Shown here: piece after piece, positions 50,846 through 59,982 of the stretch
Numbering within the stretch: position 1 is the first letter of the stretch
Layout of the letters: each line of letters begins with the position of its first letter
DNA from: Chakrabartyella piscis
GTDB taxonomy: Bacteria > Bacillota > Clostridia > Lachnospirales > Anaerotignaceae
Direction of reading: 5' to 3'
Length of the DNA: 64,000 bases
Assembly (NCBI GenBank): GCA_030067835.1
Contig: CP092441.1
Location: forward strand, 1,922,001 to 1,986,000
The notes under the pieces: generated by a model
Told to the model about the DNA's origin: nothing
Databases searched by the model: none
Seen by the model: the letters and a program-made list of their open reading frames with translations, nothing else
Made by a program: the position numbers and the translations under genes

Positions 50846-52261
50846 TTATACGTCAAATCCAAAGAATTTCACAGTATTGTTATAACAAATATCTTCAACC
50901 ATTTGTCCAAGGGATTCCATATCATCATGGTATTCTCCATTTTCCACCAAATTCCCGAACATTTCACACAAAATTCTTCTGAAATATTCATGTCTTGTAT
51001 AACTCAAGAAAGAACGACTATCGGTAAGCATACCAATGAAGTTGCCCAATGTTCCCAAGTTAGCAAGATCGATCAATTGTTTTTGCATACCTGTTTTTGT
51101 ATCGTTGAACCACCAAGCAGAACCCAATTGAATTCTGGAAGCCACATCAGAATTTGCTGCAAATGCACTTGCAATTGTAGCAATTGCTTCATTGTCATAT
51201 TGGTTCAAAGAATAAAGCACCATTTTAGGCAAATATCCACCTGTTGTAAATTGGTTCAACAACCCTGCCAAAGCAGATGCTCTACCACCTTCTCCAATGA
51301 CATCAAATCCTGTATCTGGACCCAATGCTTCAAACATTGCTGTGGATACATTACGAATACAACCATAATGGATTTGCATAACCCAATTGTGTTTGTAGTA
51401 AAGTGCTGCCACCATTTTCAAGAATTCTGTTTTGAAACCTTCCACTTCTACAGAAGTCAAAGCTTCTCCAGCCAAACCTTTTGCAAAAACAGCAGACACT
51501 TCTTCTTCTGTCATTGTCACGCATACAGGGAAATCCAACGCATGGTCAGACGCTTTACATCCCATTTCATTGAAGAAATCAATTCTCATTTCCATTGCTT
51601 TTTTGAAATCTGCATAAGTATTGATTGCAAATCCACACACATCACCCATTGCCACCATATATTCTGGGAAGGTAGGCAAGTTGATGTTCATTGCTTTGTC
51701 AGGACGAAATGCAGGAAGTACCTTCACTTCACAAGTGGGATCTGCTGCAATCATTTTATGGTATTCCAAAGAATCGATTGGATCATCAGTGGTACAAATC
51801 AAAGGTACATTGGAATTTTTGATGATATTACGTACAGACATAGAGTCATCTTTCAATTTTTCGTTACATTCATCATAGATTTCTTTGGCTGCGGAGGCTT
51901 TCAACACCTTTGTAATGCCAAAATATGTTTTCAACTCCAAGTATGTCCAATGATACAAAGGGTTTCCAATGCATTTTGGCAATGTTTCTGCCCATTTTTC
52001 AAATGTTTTGTATGGATTTGTATCCTTGCTACCTGTGATATCACATTCTTGCACCCCATTGCAACGCATAGCACGCCATTTATAATGATCACCACCAAGC
52101 CAAACTTCTGTAATATCTCTATACTTTTTGTCTTCTGCAATTTCTTGAGGGTTGATGTGGCAATGATAGTCAATCACTGGCATTTTTGCTGCATGTTCGT
52201 GGTACAATTTTTGTGCTGTTTCTGTGGTTAACAAGAAATTTTCATCTAAAAATGCTTTCAT
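50846..52261 (-). CDS. uxaC: Glucuronate/galacturonate isomerase
   Basis: About 471 residues. Isomerises glucuronate to fructuronate or galacturonate to tagaturonate, supplying the UxaB substrate. Family signatures: MPVIDYHCHINPQEIAEDKKYRDITEVWLGGDHYKWRAMR (His-x-His metal site), RAS/DxxxNDP-like TTDDPIDSLEYHKMIAADP, and QIHYGCIRNVSTAMFEALGPDTGFDVIGEGG. Start at 52261 (MKAFLDENFLL) has GGAG seven bases upstream; the frame to 52282 adds a poor leader. Read opposite to kduD. Confidence 0.95.
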   Translation of the reverse strand: MKAFLDENFLLTTETAQKLYHEHAAKMPVIDYHCHINPQEIAEDKKYRDITEVWLGGDHYKWRAMRCNGVQECDITGSKDTNPYKTFEKWAETLPKCIGNPLYHWTYLELKTYFGITKVLKASAAKEIYDECNEKLKDDSMSVRNIIKNSNVPLICTTDDPIDSLEYHKMIAADPTCEVKVLPAFRPDKAMNINLPTFPEYMVAMGDVCGFAINTYADFKKAMEMRIDFFNEMGCKASDHALDFPVCVTMTEEEVSAVFAKGLAGEALTSVEVEGFKTEFLKMVAALYYKHNWVMQIHYGCIRNVSTAMFEALGPDTGFDVIGEGGRASALAGLLNQFTTGGYLPKMVLYSLNQYDNEAIATIASAFAANSDVASRIQLGSAWWFNDTKTGMQKQLIDLANLGTLGNFIGMLTDSRSFLSYTRHEYFRRILCEMFGNLVENGEYHDDMESLGQMVEDICYNNTVKFFGFDV

Positions 52262-52291
52262 TTCGCTTCTCCTTTTTTTCAAACACTCTGT

Positions 52292-52347
52292 GACAATATC
52301 ACACCTCTAATTGCAAAAATCCACCATTAGACATCTGCGATATCACC
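52292..52347. repeat. Family 2 repeat, copy C
   Basis: Short divergent copy: AATATCAC...CTCTAATTGCAAAA...CCATTAGACATCTGCGATATC, arms of 12-17 bases with mismatches. It lies between uxaC and dctM. Confidence 0.6.
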
Positions 52348-52363
52348 TATATTTTAAAACATC

Positions 52364-52393
52364 AAAAGACCCCCTAGTGAATAGAGAGCCTTT
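52364..52393 (-). terminator. Terminator between dctM and uxaC
   Basis: Minus strand AAAGGCTCTCTA pairs with TAGGGGGTCTTT through several G-U pairs, then T. It partly insulates uxaC from the transporter operon. Confidence 0.65.
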
Positions 52394-52418
52394 TGTTTTA
52401 CACTTAGGCTGTGTTACC

Positions 52419-53705
52419 TTAGAACAATCCTGGGAATAGTGTAGATGGAATGAGCAACCAAAGATTTGGGAACAAAACCAACAACAACAATACGCACATG
52501 GAAGACAAGAAGTAAGGCAATGCCCCTTTGAAGGACTCTTCAATGGTAATACCGCTGATGGAGGATGCAATCAGCAAGCAAAGACCATAAGGCGGAGTTA
52601 CCAAACCAAGTGCCAAAGTAACAACGACAATCAAGCCAAGGATGACCGGACTAATCCCCAACGCAAGCGCAGATGGCATAACGATTGGTACAAACAAAAT
52701 CATCGCTGGAACCGCATCCATAAATGTACCAATGAACATGAAGAATGCAACAACAACTAAGAGGAATACCAAGCTACCACCTGCCATATTGGTAAAGAAT
52801 TGTTGCACTGCTGTGTTCAATTGATAATATGCCAACAATTCACCCAATGCACAAGCTGTTGACAGCGCAAACAAGGAAAGGGATGACATTTTCATGGTTT
52901 CAACCAAGATTCTTGGCAAGTTTTTTACTTTGATGGTACGATAGAAGAAAATACCAACCAACAAAGCATAAATACATGCAAATGCTGATGCTTCAGTTGG
53001 TGTAAACACACCAGAAACGATACCACCGATCAAAATGATTGGAGTCATCAATGCTGGCAAAGAAACCAATGTTTGTTTGATAACTTCTTTTGTAGGTACT
53101 TTTTCGCCTTTAGGGAAGTTCTTTTTCTTCGAATAATACCGCACAACGCCCATCATACCAAGACCCAGTAAAATACCAGGAACCAATCCTGACATAAACA
53201 GTGCCCCGGTACTTACATTTGCAATACCGGCATAAACCACCATGGTGATACTTGGTGGAATGATGGAACCAAGTGTAGAAGAAGCTGCTGTAACCCCTAC
53301 TGCTGTTCCTTTATCGTAGCCTTCTTTTTCCATGGAAGGAATGAAGACTTTACCAACTCCTGCTGTATCTGCTTGAGAAGAACCGGAAATACCAGCAAAA
53401 ATCATGGAAACCAAGATATTTGCATATGCCAAACCGCCTCTAAAGTGACCTACACCCGCAGTACAACAAGAAATCAATTTCTCTGTAATCGCACCTTCAT
53501 TCATCAAGTTCGCTGCCAAAATGAATAGAGGTACTGCAAGCAATGTAAAACTATCCAAACCATTGAACATTTTTGTAAACACAACTGCATCAGGAATCAA
53601 AGACAAATTATAAATCCCTACAAAGGATACTGTTCCCAAAGCATAACAAATTGGCACACCAATTGCCACAAGGGTAATAAATATGATAACCAACATAATC
53701 TCCAT
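52419..53705 (-). CDS. TRAP transporter large permease subunit (DctM-like)
   Basis: 428 residues, about twelve helices. Core phrases LDSFTLLAVPLFILAANLMNEG, MIFAGISGSSQADTAGVGKVFIPSM, and DTGTFMDAVPAMILFVPIVMP-like GTFMDAVPAMILFVPIVMP are typical of the DctM (TRAP large) family. Works with the adjoining small subunit and solute-binding protein to import sugar acids with sodium. One-base overlap with dctQ. Confidence 0.94.
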   Translation of the reverse strand: MEIMLVIIFITLVAIGVPICYALGTVSFVGIYNLSLIPDAVVFTKMFNGLDSFTLLAVPLFILAANLMNEGAITEKLISCCTAGVGHFRGGLAYANILVSMIFAGISGSSQADTAGVGKVFIPSMEKEGYDKGTAVGVTAASSTLGSIIPPSITMVVYAGIANVSTGALFMSGLVPGILLGLGMMGVVRYYSKKKNFPKGEKVPTKEVIKQTLVSLPALMTPIILIGGIVSGVFTPTEASAFACIYALLVGIFFYRTIKVKNLPRILVETMKMSSLSLFALSTACALGELLAYYQLNTAVQQFFTNMAGGSLVFLLVVVAFFMFIGTFMDAVPAMILFVPIVMPSALALGISPVILGLIVVVTLALGLVTPPYGLCLLIASSISGITIEESFKGALPYFLSSMCVLLLLVLFPNLWLLIPSTLFPGLF

Positions 53706-54190
53706 TACGCTTTACCCCCTTTCACAAATGCAATCGCATCTTCAACAATGTGACTCAGGGCATAAATTGCGGATGTCAAGCCACAAATTGGCAAACACAT
53801 CCATGTTGGCCCACGTTTCAACGCAGGAATGGATACCCATTTATAATTCCAAAATTGTTTGGTTATGCCATAACCATAATATAACATCAATAATGAGAAA
53901 CCTAATATAACAATAGAAATTATTATTGCAATAATCTTCTTTTTTCGCTCATCTTTCATAGAATCTGCAATGGAAGTAAACGCAAAGTGTTTTCTTTCAT
54001 ACACCATAGCTGCTCCCCCCATAAATACTGCCCAAATAAAGGAATATGTAGAAACATCTTCTGTCCATACAGCTACAATCCCCAAATACCGTGACGCAAT
54101 TTGGAAAACAACTGTGAAAAGAAAAATTACAAGAAATATCCCCCCGATAGCAATCTGAATTTTCTGTAACATACCAATCGCTTTTTTCAT
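53705..54190 (-). CDS. TRAP transporter small permease subunit (DctQ-like)
   Basis: 161 residues, four predicted helices. The typical VVFQIASRYLGIVAVWTEDVSTYSFIWAVFMGGAAMVYERKHFAF shows the DctQ signature (RYLG..W.E..S.Y.F.W..F.G). Needed with DctM for transport. GGGAG seven bases before the ATG. Confidence 0.93.
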   Translation of the reverse strand: MKKAIGMLQKIQIAIGGIFLVIFLFTVVFQIASRYLGIVAVWTEDVSTYSFIWAVFMGGAAMVYERKHFAFTSIADSMKDERKKKIIAIIISIVILGFSLLMLYYGYGITKQFWNYKWVSIPALKRGPTWMCLPICGLTSAIYALSHIVEDAIAFVKGGKA

Positions 54191-54216
54191 GTCGGCTCCC
54201 TTCTCTAATCAACTAT

Positions 54217-54246
54217 AGCCACCCAACAATTTCTTGCCAGGTGGCT
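54217..54246 (-). promoter_or_regulatory. Hairpin between dctP and dctQ
   Basis: AGCCACC pairs with GGTGGCT across 16 bases, without a T-run. Often placed after solute-binding protein genes to slow downstream expression or stabilise the upstream mRNA. Confidence 0.5.
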
Positions 54247-54282
54247 CAACATTGACTAATTATACTTCAAATTTGACTGAAC

Positions 54283-55359
54283 TTACGCCGCTGCACGAAT
54301 TGCTGCCAATTCATCTTCCATACCATAAGTTGCTGCGAATTCATCTTGGATAGGAATAGCGATTTCTTTGAAAGCATCGATGTCCATATCTGCAAATTCT
54401 GTTACAATAGCGCCATCAGCGATAACTTGTTCTTTGGATTCTTCAAACATTCTGTATACTACAGCTCTTTGTTCTGCTGTTGCAGCAACACAAGCTTCGT
54501 CGATCCATGCTTGTTGTTCTGCTGTCAAAGAATCATAGAAGTTACCATTCATCAAAAGCAAACGTGTTGTAAAGTCATGGTGTGTTTCACAAACATATTT
54601 ACCATTGTCTGTTTTGTGATGATCTTTTTGCATAAAGTTTGTGTAATCATTTTCAGCGGAATCAACAACACCTTGTTGCAATGCTTGATACAATTCACCC
54701 CAAGCTACAGATGTAGGGATTGCACCACAGCCAGACCAGAATTCTTGTTGTACAACGGAATCTTGTGTACGAACTGTCATACCAGCCAAATCAGCAGGAG
54801 ATGTGATTACTTTTTTACCATAGTAGTCACGAACAGAAGATGACCAGTAACCCATTACACGGAAGGAATTGCTTGTTTGATCCAAAATCATATCAACCAT
54901 GCCATCGCCAAAGTCGCCATCTACAGCACTTTCCCAATGGTCAAAGCTATCGAACAAATAGTTCAAGGAGAAGATATCGATTTCAGGAACACCAACGCTT
55001 GTCATGAAACCAGGAGAAGATACTACCATATGAGCAGCTCCCATTTCCAATTTTTCGATCAATTCACTTTCATTTTCACCCAATGTACCTTTGTGTACAG
55101 TAACTTGGATTGCACCACCAGAAATGTCTTCAACAACTGCTTTGAATTCGTCCATACCGAAAGAATATGGATTGTCCAAAGATGTTTGGTTGGAAGCAAT
55201 GATGAGTTGCAATGCGTCTGCAGGTGCTTCTGTTGCTGCACTTTCTGTTGTTGCTGAAGAACTTTCTGTTGTTGCGCTACTGGAAGAAGAGCTAGAACAT
55301 CCAGCCAAAGATGCTACCATCATAACCCCAGCCATTACCAATGCGATTTTCTTTTTCAT
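54283..55359 (-). CDS. TRAP transporter solute-binding lipoprotein (DctP-like)
   Basis: 358 residues. Lipoprotein signal MKKKIALVMAGVMMVASLAGCSS with the lipobox LAGC, a Ser/Thr/Ala-rich linker, then a DctP/TAXI-type binding fold (VDGDFGDGMVDMILDQTSNSFRVMGYWSSSVRDYYGKKVITSPADLAGMTVRTQDSVVQQEF and VAWGELYQALQQGVVDSAENDYTNF). The TVRTQ and WGELYQALQQGVVDSAEN region lies in the ligand-binding cleft. Same operon as yiaL/yiaK; likely ligand is a sugar acid such as 2,3-diketo-gulonate or a hexuronate (inference). Confidence 0.92.
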   Translation of the reverse strand: MKKKIALVMAGVMMVASLAGCSSSSSSSATTESSSATTESAATEAPADALQLIIASNQTSLDNPYSFGMDEFKAVVEDISGGAIQVTVHKGTLGENESELIEKLEMGAAHMVVSSPGFMTSVGVPEIDIFSLNYLFDSFDHWESAVDGDFGDGMVDMILDQTSNSFRVMGYWSSSVRDYYGKKVITSPADLAGMTVRTQDSVVQQEFWSGCGAIPTSVAWGELYQALQQGVVDSAENDYTNFMQKDHHKTDNGKYVCETHHDFTTRLLLMNGNFYDSLTAEQQAWIDEACVAATAEQRAVVYRMFEESKEQVIADGAIVTEFADMDIDAFKEIAIPIQDEFAATYGMEDELAAIRAAA

Positions 55360-55440
55360 ACCAATTTAATCCCCTTTCATTCTCATAACGCTACCCTAAT
55401 TAGCATATATATCATAAAGCAAATGCTTTTGATATCAAAT

Positions 55441-55908
55441 TTATGGCAACAAGCCAATACTGATTTTTACAACCACCTTACGAACAGTCATAGGTTCTGC
55501 CACTGCCACTGCTGGTCTATGTACGTCTTCTGGGAAGAATACAGTGTAGCATCCCGGTGTCGCATTGACAAATCCTTCGTTTTCTACAGATTCATAGAAA
55601 ATCAAATCTCTCTCATCAAAACGCTCTGCCACTTTGTAATTTCCTGTATCTGGTGTAAATCCCAAACGTTCCAAACCACTTGCCAAGAATTGTACATCCA
55701 AGAATTTTTCGTGTACCTCTGGTCTTCGTTCTTCCACAACTCCTGTTTCTGCATCAAACACTTGTGCATAAATTTCTTTGCCTTGGATTTCATAAACACC
55801 TGGTTCCATATTTACAAAATCATTGGATTTTAAATATTCCAATGCTGTTTGAATTGCTTTTGGATATTTATTGATATCTTCCTTTGCATGAATAGATGAA
55901 AAAATCAT
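55441..55908 (-). CDS. yiaL: YhcH/YjgK/YiaL-family protein (DUF386)
   Basis: 155 residues of the cupin-like DUF386 family: SIHAKEDINKYPKAIQTALEYL, YEIQGKEIYAQVFDAETG, RRPEVHEKFLDVQFLASGLERLGF and FFPEDVHRPAVAV with the metal-binding histidines. Members accompany sugar-acid uptake operons; YiaL lies in the E. coli diketogulonate operon. Activity is not firmly known (mutarotase/epimerase-like suggestions). Confidence 0.88.
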   Translation of the reverse strand: MIFSSIHAKEDINKYPKAIQTALEYLKSNDFVNMEPGVYEIQGKEIYAQVFDAETGVVEERRPEVHEKFLDVQFLASGLERLGFTPDTGNYKVAERFDERDLIFYESVENEGFVNATPGCYTVFFPEDVHRPAVAVAEPMTVRKVVVKISIGLLP

Positions 55909-55954
55909 ACTTTAACCTCTTTCACTTAAATATATCTGTTTGGTGTCCCTGTTC

Positions 55955-56956
55955 TTAAAATCCTTTTACTTCTTCCCATTTTTCCAAAACAACTGGAATT
56001 CCATTTTCCAAATTGTCTTTTCTTGTTGCAAACTCTCTCTCACCTGGATAGCGGATTTCTCCACCTTCGGTAATTGGTGTAGAGGATTTCAAATCTGCAA
56101 TCATTTCTTCTGTGATTGCATCAATTTGCTCTTGAGAATGGAATTTCTTTACATCTATTGCAATGAGGATTTGAGATAAGCCCACTTCCTCTTTAAATGT
56201 GCCAATTTTTTGTACTGAATGTGCATTGGTCAATGTGGTTGCCATCAAATCAAGAAGTATGGATATGCCACTACCTTTCCAATATCCCATAGGCAAAACT
56301 CGCCATGTTTTTTCTATTTCAGCAGGGTCTGTAGTCAATTCACCAGCTTCGTTGTAGCCGCCATGTACTGGCAATTGTTGCCCTTTCAATTTTGTTTCTT
56401 CAATTTTTCCATAAGAGAATTGAGACAAAGCACAATCCACAATTACATGGTTTCCATCGCTTTTTGGCACAGAGAACACAATTGGGTTGTTACCAATTTT
56501 GCGTTCTGTTCCACCCCAAGCAGGCATATTAGGCATAGTATTAGACCAACAAATTCCAATATATCCCGCATCTGCTGCTTGCCTACCATATGTACCACCA
56601 CGCAACCAATGATTGTTATTGCCCAAAGCAACCAATCCAATTCCGTATTCTTTTGCCAATTCACAAGCTCTGTCCATTGCCAATTTTGCATTCAAAGGTC
56701 CAAACCCTTGGTGTCCATCCCATTTTTCAATGGCTCCCATAGACATTTCACAAGTTGCAACCGCTTCTGGATTCATTTTTTTGATATCCAAATATTCTAC
56801 GATTTTAGGAAAACGATTCAAACCATGAGAATAAATTCCATCCAAACTATTGTTGGCAAATACCGCTGCTCCTGCATCTGCATTTTCTTCCGAAAAGCCT
56901 CTACTGATCAACACACGCTTGAATTCATTCTTCATTTCATCATAAAAAATTCTCAT
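55955..56956 (-). CDS. yiaK: 2,3-diketo-L-gulonate reductase-like enzyme (YiaK)
   Basis: 333 residues of the malate/L-lactate dehydrogenase (Ldh_2) family, not the Rossmann type. SHGLNRFPKIVEYLD (catalytic His region), GLVALGNNNHWLRGGTYGRQAADAGYIGICWSNTMPNMPAWGGTERKIGNNP (nucleotide site) and GYWKGSGISILLDLMATTLTNA match YiaK strongly. Reduces a 2-keto sugar acid with NADH. First gene of the TRAP operon (yiaK-yiaL-dctP-dctQ-dctM). Confidence 0.9.
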   Translation of the reverse strand: MRIFYDEMKNEFKRVLISRGFSEENADAGAAVFANNSLDGIYSHGLNRFPKIVEYLDIKKMNPEAVATCEMSMGAIEKWDGHQGFGPLNAKLAMDRACELAKEYGIGLVALGNNNHWLRGGTYGRQAADAGYIGICWSNTMPNMPAWGGTERKIGNNPIVFSVPKSDGNHVIVDCALSQFSYGKIEETKLKGQQLPVHGGYNEAGELTTDPAEIEKTWRVLPMGYWKGSGISILLDLMATTLTNAHSVQKIGTFKEEVGLSQILIAIDVKKFHSQEQIDAITEEMIADLKSSTPITEGGEIRYPGEREFATRKDNLENGIPVVLEKWEEVKGF

Positions 56957-57000
56957 CGTTTTTTCCTCTCCCTAATTTCGCAATCGATTGTCATACATTT

Positions 57001-57029
57001 ATAGTACCATAGCCACTTTTTGATTGCAA
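57001..57029 (-). promoter_or_regulatory. Promoter of the yiaK operon with palindrome
   Basis: Minus strand TTGCAA, 17-base spacer, TACTAT. The -35 falls in the perfect palindrome TTGCAATGCAA (57024-57034), a possible LacI-type site for the regulator encoded next door. The remainder of 57035-57172 holds no gene. Confidence 0.6.
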
Positions 57030-57172
57030 TGCAACTTATTACAGAAAAATACAGCCTTTTTTTGTGTATATTGCACAAATCATCCCACTATTTCTCCATT
57101 ACAAAGCAAAAAATGCACATAGCATTCCCTTTTGTTTCCATTTTTCATTGTGCAAAAAAATATCGAATTTTA

Positions 57173-58165
57173 TCAAGTGGTTTCTCTCTCCACAAGCTCC
57201 GCACTCATTTCTATACATTTACTTTCCATGCTACCCATCAAGTTTTCCACAAGTATTTGAGCAGCAATACGACTCACATCTTCTGCTTTACTGTCCACTG
57301 TTGTCAATTGGGGAATACAAATTTGACCGTATGCACTATTGTCGATGCCGACTATAGCAATATCCTTCGGAATGGATAAACCTCTATCTACTGCTGCACG
57401 CACACCACTTGTTGCAACCAAATCAATGGTATAGATAATCCCTTGCAAATCAGGATTTTCCTGCAACATAAGAACTGTGCTATCATAACCCCCTTGCCAA
57501 GTGCTTTCTTTGGCTTCGTAAATCAACAAATCTTCTTCTGTTGCTCCTACTGCTCTCATACCTTTGCAATATCCATCTCTTTTGCGATAATTTGCTGGTG
57601 AATGGGAATCCAAAAGAAATGCTATCTTGTGTTTGCCTTTATTCCACAAGCAATGCACCGCTTCTTTCACACCACCTGCTTCATCCATAACGACACCAGA
57701 TACATTGGGCAAATCCAAATATCCATTGACAATGACAATAGGCACATTCTTCAAATATTTGATAACAGACTCTTTCACCTCTTCTGTCGCAAACATTGAG
57801 CCCATCAAAACAACACCTTCCACTCGACGTTCTTCCAGCAAACGAATATGTTTCGCTTTATTTTTGGAATCAACGCCTGTGTTCATAGTGATACAGCAAT
57901 ATCCTTGCTTGGTCAACTCCTGCTCAATCACATAGGCACTATTGGTGTGATGGCTGACACGAATGTCTTCAATCAAAATGCCAACGATTTTCGTGGATTG
58001 CATCACCAACCCTCTTGCAGCAGCATCGGGAATGAAATTATATTTTTCTAAAATACATTCTACCTTTTCACGTGTTTTTGGGCTAATCCCAGGCTTGTTG
58101 TTTATGACACGGGAAACAGTACTGGCAGCCACATTGGCTTCTTTTGCAATATCGTAAATGGTCAT
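57173..58165 (-). CDS. LacI-family transcriptional regulator
   Basis: 330 residues. LacI helix-turn-helix at the N-terminus (MTIYDIAKEANVAASTVSRVINNKPGISPKTREKV, the recognition helix AASTVSRVIN). Hinge and periplasmic-binding-protein fold follow (VGILIEDIRVSHHTNSAYVIEQELTKQG, ... GVRAAVDRGLSIPKDIAIVGIDNSAYGQICIPQLTTVD). Likely represses the TRAP/yiaK operon next to it. 30 bases after the GntR stop, so the two regulators share a transcript. Confidence 0.93.
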   Translation of the reverse strand: MTIYDIAKEANVAASTVSRVINNKPGISPKTREKVECILEKYNFIPDAAARGLVMQSTKIVGILIEDIRVSHHTNSAYVIEQELTKQGYCCITMNTGVDSKNKAKHIRLLEERRVEGVVLMGSMFATEEVKESVIKYLKNVPIVIVNGYLDLPNVSGVVMDEAGGVKEAVHCLWNKGKHKIAFLLDSHSPANYRKRDGYCKGMRAVGATEEDLLIYEAKESTWQGGYDSTVLMLQENPDLQGIIYTIDLVATSGVRAAVDRGLSIPKDIAIVGIDNSAYGQICIPQLTTVDSKAEDVSRIAAQILVENLMGSMESKCIEMSAELVERETT

Positions 58166-58195
58166 TTGGGCCTCCTTTCTCTGTCAGATAAACGA

Positions 58196-58849
58196 TTAGT
58201 GGATTAACCTAAGTGGTGTACGCAAGTGGTTCAACAAAACTTGATATGCCCCATTGGCGTCACCTTTTTCCAAGTATTCAAAAAATATTTTGTGTTCTGC
58301 CAAAGTTTCCTGCATGCGTCCTGGAATCGCCAAAGCCTCCATTGATGTCAACTGAATGGAATGCATCAATCGTTGAAACATGCGACGAAACTCGTCATTG
58401 TCTGCAAAATCGACAATCACCAAATGAAATTGATGATCCAACTCAATAAATTTCCATCTAGTCGGACCATCTTTTTTACCTGCGACAATAATCTCTTGTT
58501 GTGTCAAAATATTGCGTAAAGTTTCCATCAGTTCTTGAAATTCTTTTTCGTTTTTGCTTTCAATCAACAAATGGGTACAAAATCCCTCAATGGCACATCT
58601 GGTTTGTATACTTTCATACATATCTTTTTGCTCTAGCTTGCGTAATCGAAACCCTTGACTTGCCACAACTTCAATATACCCATCTTGACTCAAACACTGG
58701 ATTGCTTCACGCATAGGTGTTCTGGATATGCCAATTTCCTCTGATATTTTTGTGCCAGAATAAAGGGTATTTACTTTCATTTGACCCGTCAAAATCTGTT
58801 CTTTCAAATAATTATAAGCCAATATTTGTAAGGGGCTTTTTCCATTCAT
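58196..58849 (-). CDS. GntR-family transcriptional regulator, FCD type
   Basis: About 217 residues from the ATG at 58849 (MNGKSPLQILAYNYLKEQIL), which follows AAAGGAG by eight bases; the frame to 58909 is longer but lacks a site. Winged helix at 5-75 (SGTKISEEIGISRTPMREAIQCLSQDGYIEVVASQGFRLRKL), then the FCD domain (HQFHLVIVDFADNDEFRRMFQRLMHSIQ). Divergent from the cyclase gene, which is the probable target; operon with the LacI gene. Confidence 0.9.
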   Translation of the reverse strand: MNGKSPLQILAYNYLKEQILTGQMKVNTLYSGTKISEEIGISRTPMREAIQCLSQDGYIEVVASQGFRLRKLEQKDMYESIQTRCAIEGFCTHLLIESKNEKEFQELMETLRNILTQQEIIVAGKKDGPTRWKFIELDHQFHLVIVDFADNDEFRRMFQRLMHSIQLTSMEALAIPGRMQETLAEHKIFFEYLEKGDANGAYQVLLNHLRTPLRLIH

Positions 58850-59020
58850 ATTGCTTGCTCCTTTGTTCTTAGATATTGTTTCATGGAAAAGGATATCTCC
58901 ATTTTCCACTAGATTTCTTTTGTCGGAGCAATGCCCCGCTCTCGTTGCAAAAATTACACTTTGTTACCTTGTATGATTTCATCATAACAAACATTTTTCT
59001 TACAGTCAAGAAAAATAGCT

Positions 59021-59049
59021 TGACCAGTATCCCGCTAACTGTTATACTG
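59021..59049 (+). promoter_or_regulatory. Promoter of the cyclase gene
   Basis: TTGACC, 17-base spacer, TATACT. A TTGGT-N10-ACCAA repeat at about 59120-59139, inside the leader, is a possible GntR site. The rest of 58850-59156 contains no gene. Confidence 0.65.
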
Positions 59050-59156
59050 TTCATAAATAATATAAAAAATAAACTTATCATGTCATATATAACCCCAGAT
59101 TTCATAACGCTTAGTGGCTTTGGTGTACAATATGACCAAAAACAAGGAGGTAAAAC

Positions 59157-59843
59157 ATGAGCGTATTCCCTTTGGGTAACTTGAGAATTGTAGATTTGAC
59201 AAAGGTTTTAGATCCAAAAACAGAATCCAGACGTTGTGGTTTGACACGTTTCAACACAGGTGGTCCAATTCCAGATTTCCACACAATTATGGATTTGACA
59301 AGTCATTTGGGTACACACGTTGAATGTCCATATCACCATCACGATGATTGGACAGATGTGCAAGAATTGCCTTTGAGCACTTTCATGGGTCGTGCTATCT
59401 ATGTCAACATTGAAGGTTTGCCAGCAAACCACAAAATCACTGGCGCAGATTTGGAAAAAGCTTGCGGTGACCGTATTCAAGAAGGGGACATTGTAATCAT
59501 TGATTCTCCAGAAAGAATTCCACCTTTCACAAGCCTTTCCAACACACCAGATGACAAACGTTTGTTTATTTGTCGTGAAACAGCTGAATGGTTTAAAGAT
59601 AAAAAAGTAAAATGCGTTGGTTTTGGAGATGGCGTTTCCATCGAAAGCAACAACGAAGATGTTTGTGCATTCCATGATGTTTTGATGGAAGTAGACGTTG
59701 TATTCTTGGAAGTTTTGAAAAACTTGGAAGAACTTTCTACAGATACCTTCTTCATGTCCTACACTCCACTTCCAATCAAAGGTTTGGATTCTTGTCCAAT
59801 TCGTGCTTATGCAATTGAAGGTTTGGCAGAATTCTCAAAATAA
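59157..59843 (+). CDS. Cyclase-family hydrolase (kynurenine formamidase-like fold)
   Basis: 228 residues. The metal-dependent cyclase family motif is SHLGTHVECPYHHHDDW (canonical HxGTHxDxPxH, here with Glu in place of Asp), then GDIVIIDSPE. Members hydrolyse lactones, cyclic amides or formyl groups. In this catabolic setting a sugar-acid lactonase is plausible (inference). Strong AGGAGG site. Downstream terminator at 59853. Confidence 0.85.
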   Translation: MSVFPLGNLRIVDLTKVLDPKTESRRCGLTRFNTGGPIPDFHTIMDLTSHLGTHVECPYHHHDDWTDVQELPLSTFMGRAIYVNIEGLPANHKITGADLEKACGDRIQEGDIVIIDSPERIPPFTSLSNTPDDKRLFICRETAEWFKDKKVKCVGFGDGVSIESNNEDVCAFHDVLMEVDVVFLEVLKNLEELSTDTFFMSYTPLPIKGLDSCPIRAYAIEGLAEFSK

Positions 59844-59852
59844 AAATTGCTT

Positions 59853-59886
59853 AAAAGGTATGTTTTGGAAATGGAACATACCTTTT
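59853..59886 (+). terminator. Terminator after the cyclase gene
   Basis: AAAAGGTATGTT pairs perfectly with AACATACCTTTT around a ten-base loop. Confidence 0.9.
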
Positions 59887-59900
59887 GTGTTACTTCTATC

Positions 59901-59955
59901 ATACTGCAATGCTGTACAATTCTAATTGCAAAATTTACATATTGTACAGTATTGG
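59901..59955. repeat. Family 2 repeat, copy D
   Basis: TGTACAAT...CTAATTGCAAAATTTAC...ATTGTACA flanked by ATACTGCAATGC and AGTATTGG. A short version of copy B's ends and core; it overlaps the start region of the next gene. Confidence 0.7.
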
Positions 59956-59982
59956 CATAAATCAATAGAAAGGATTGTTGTT

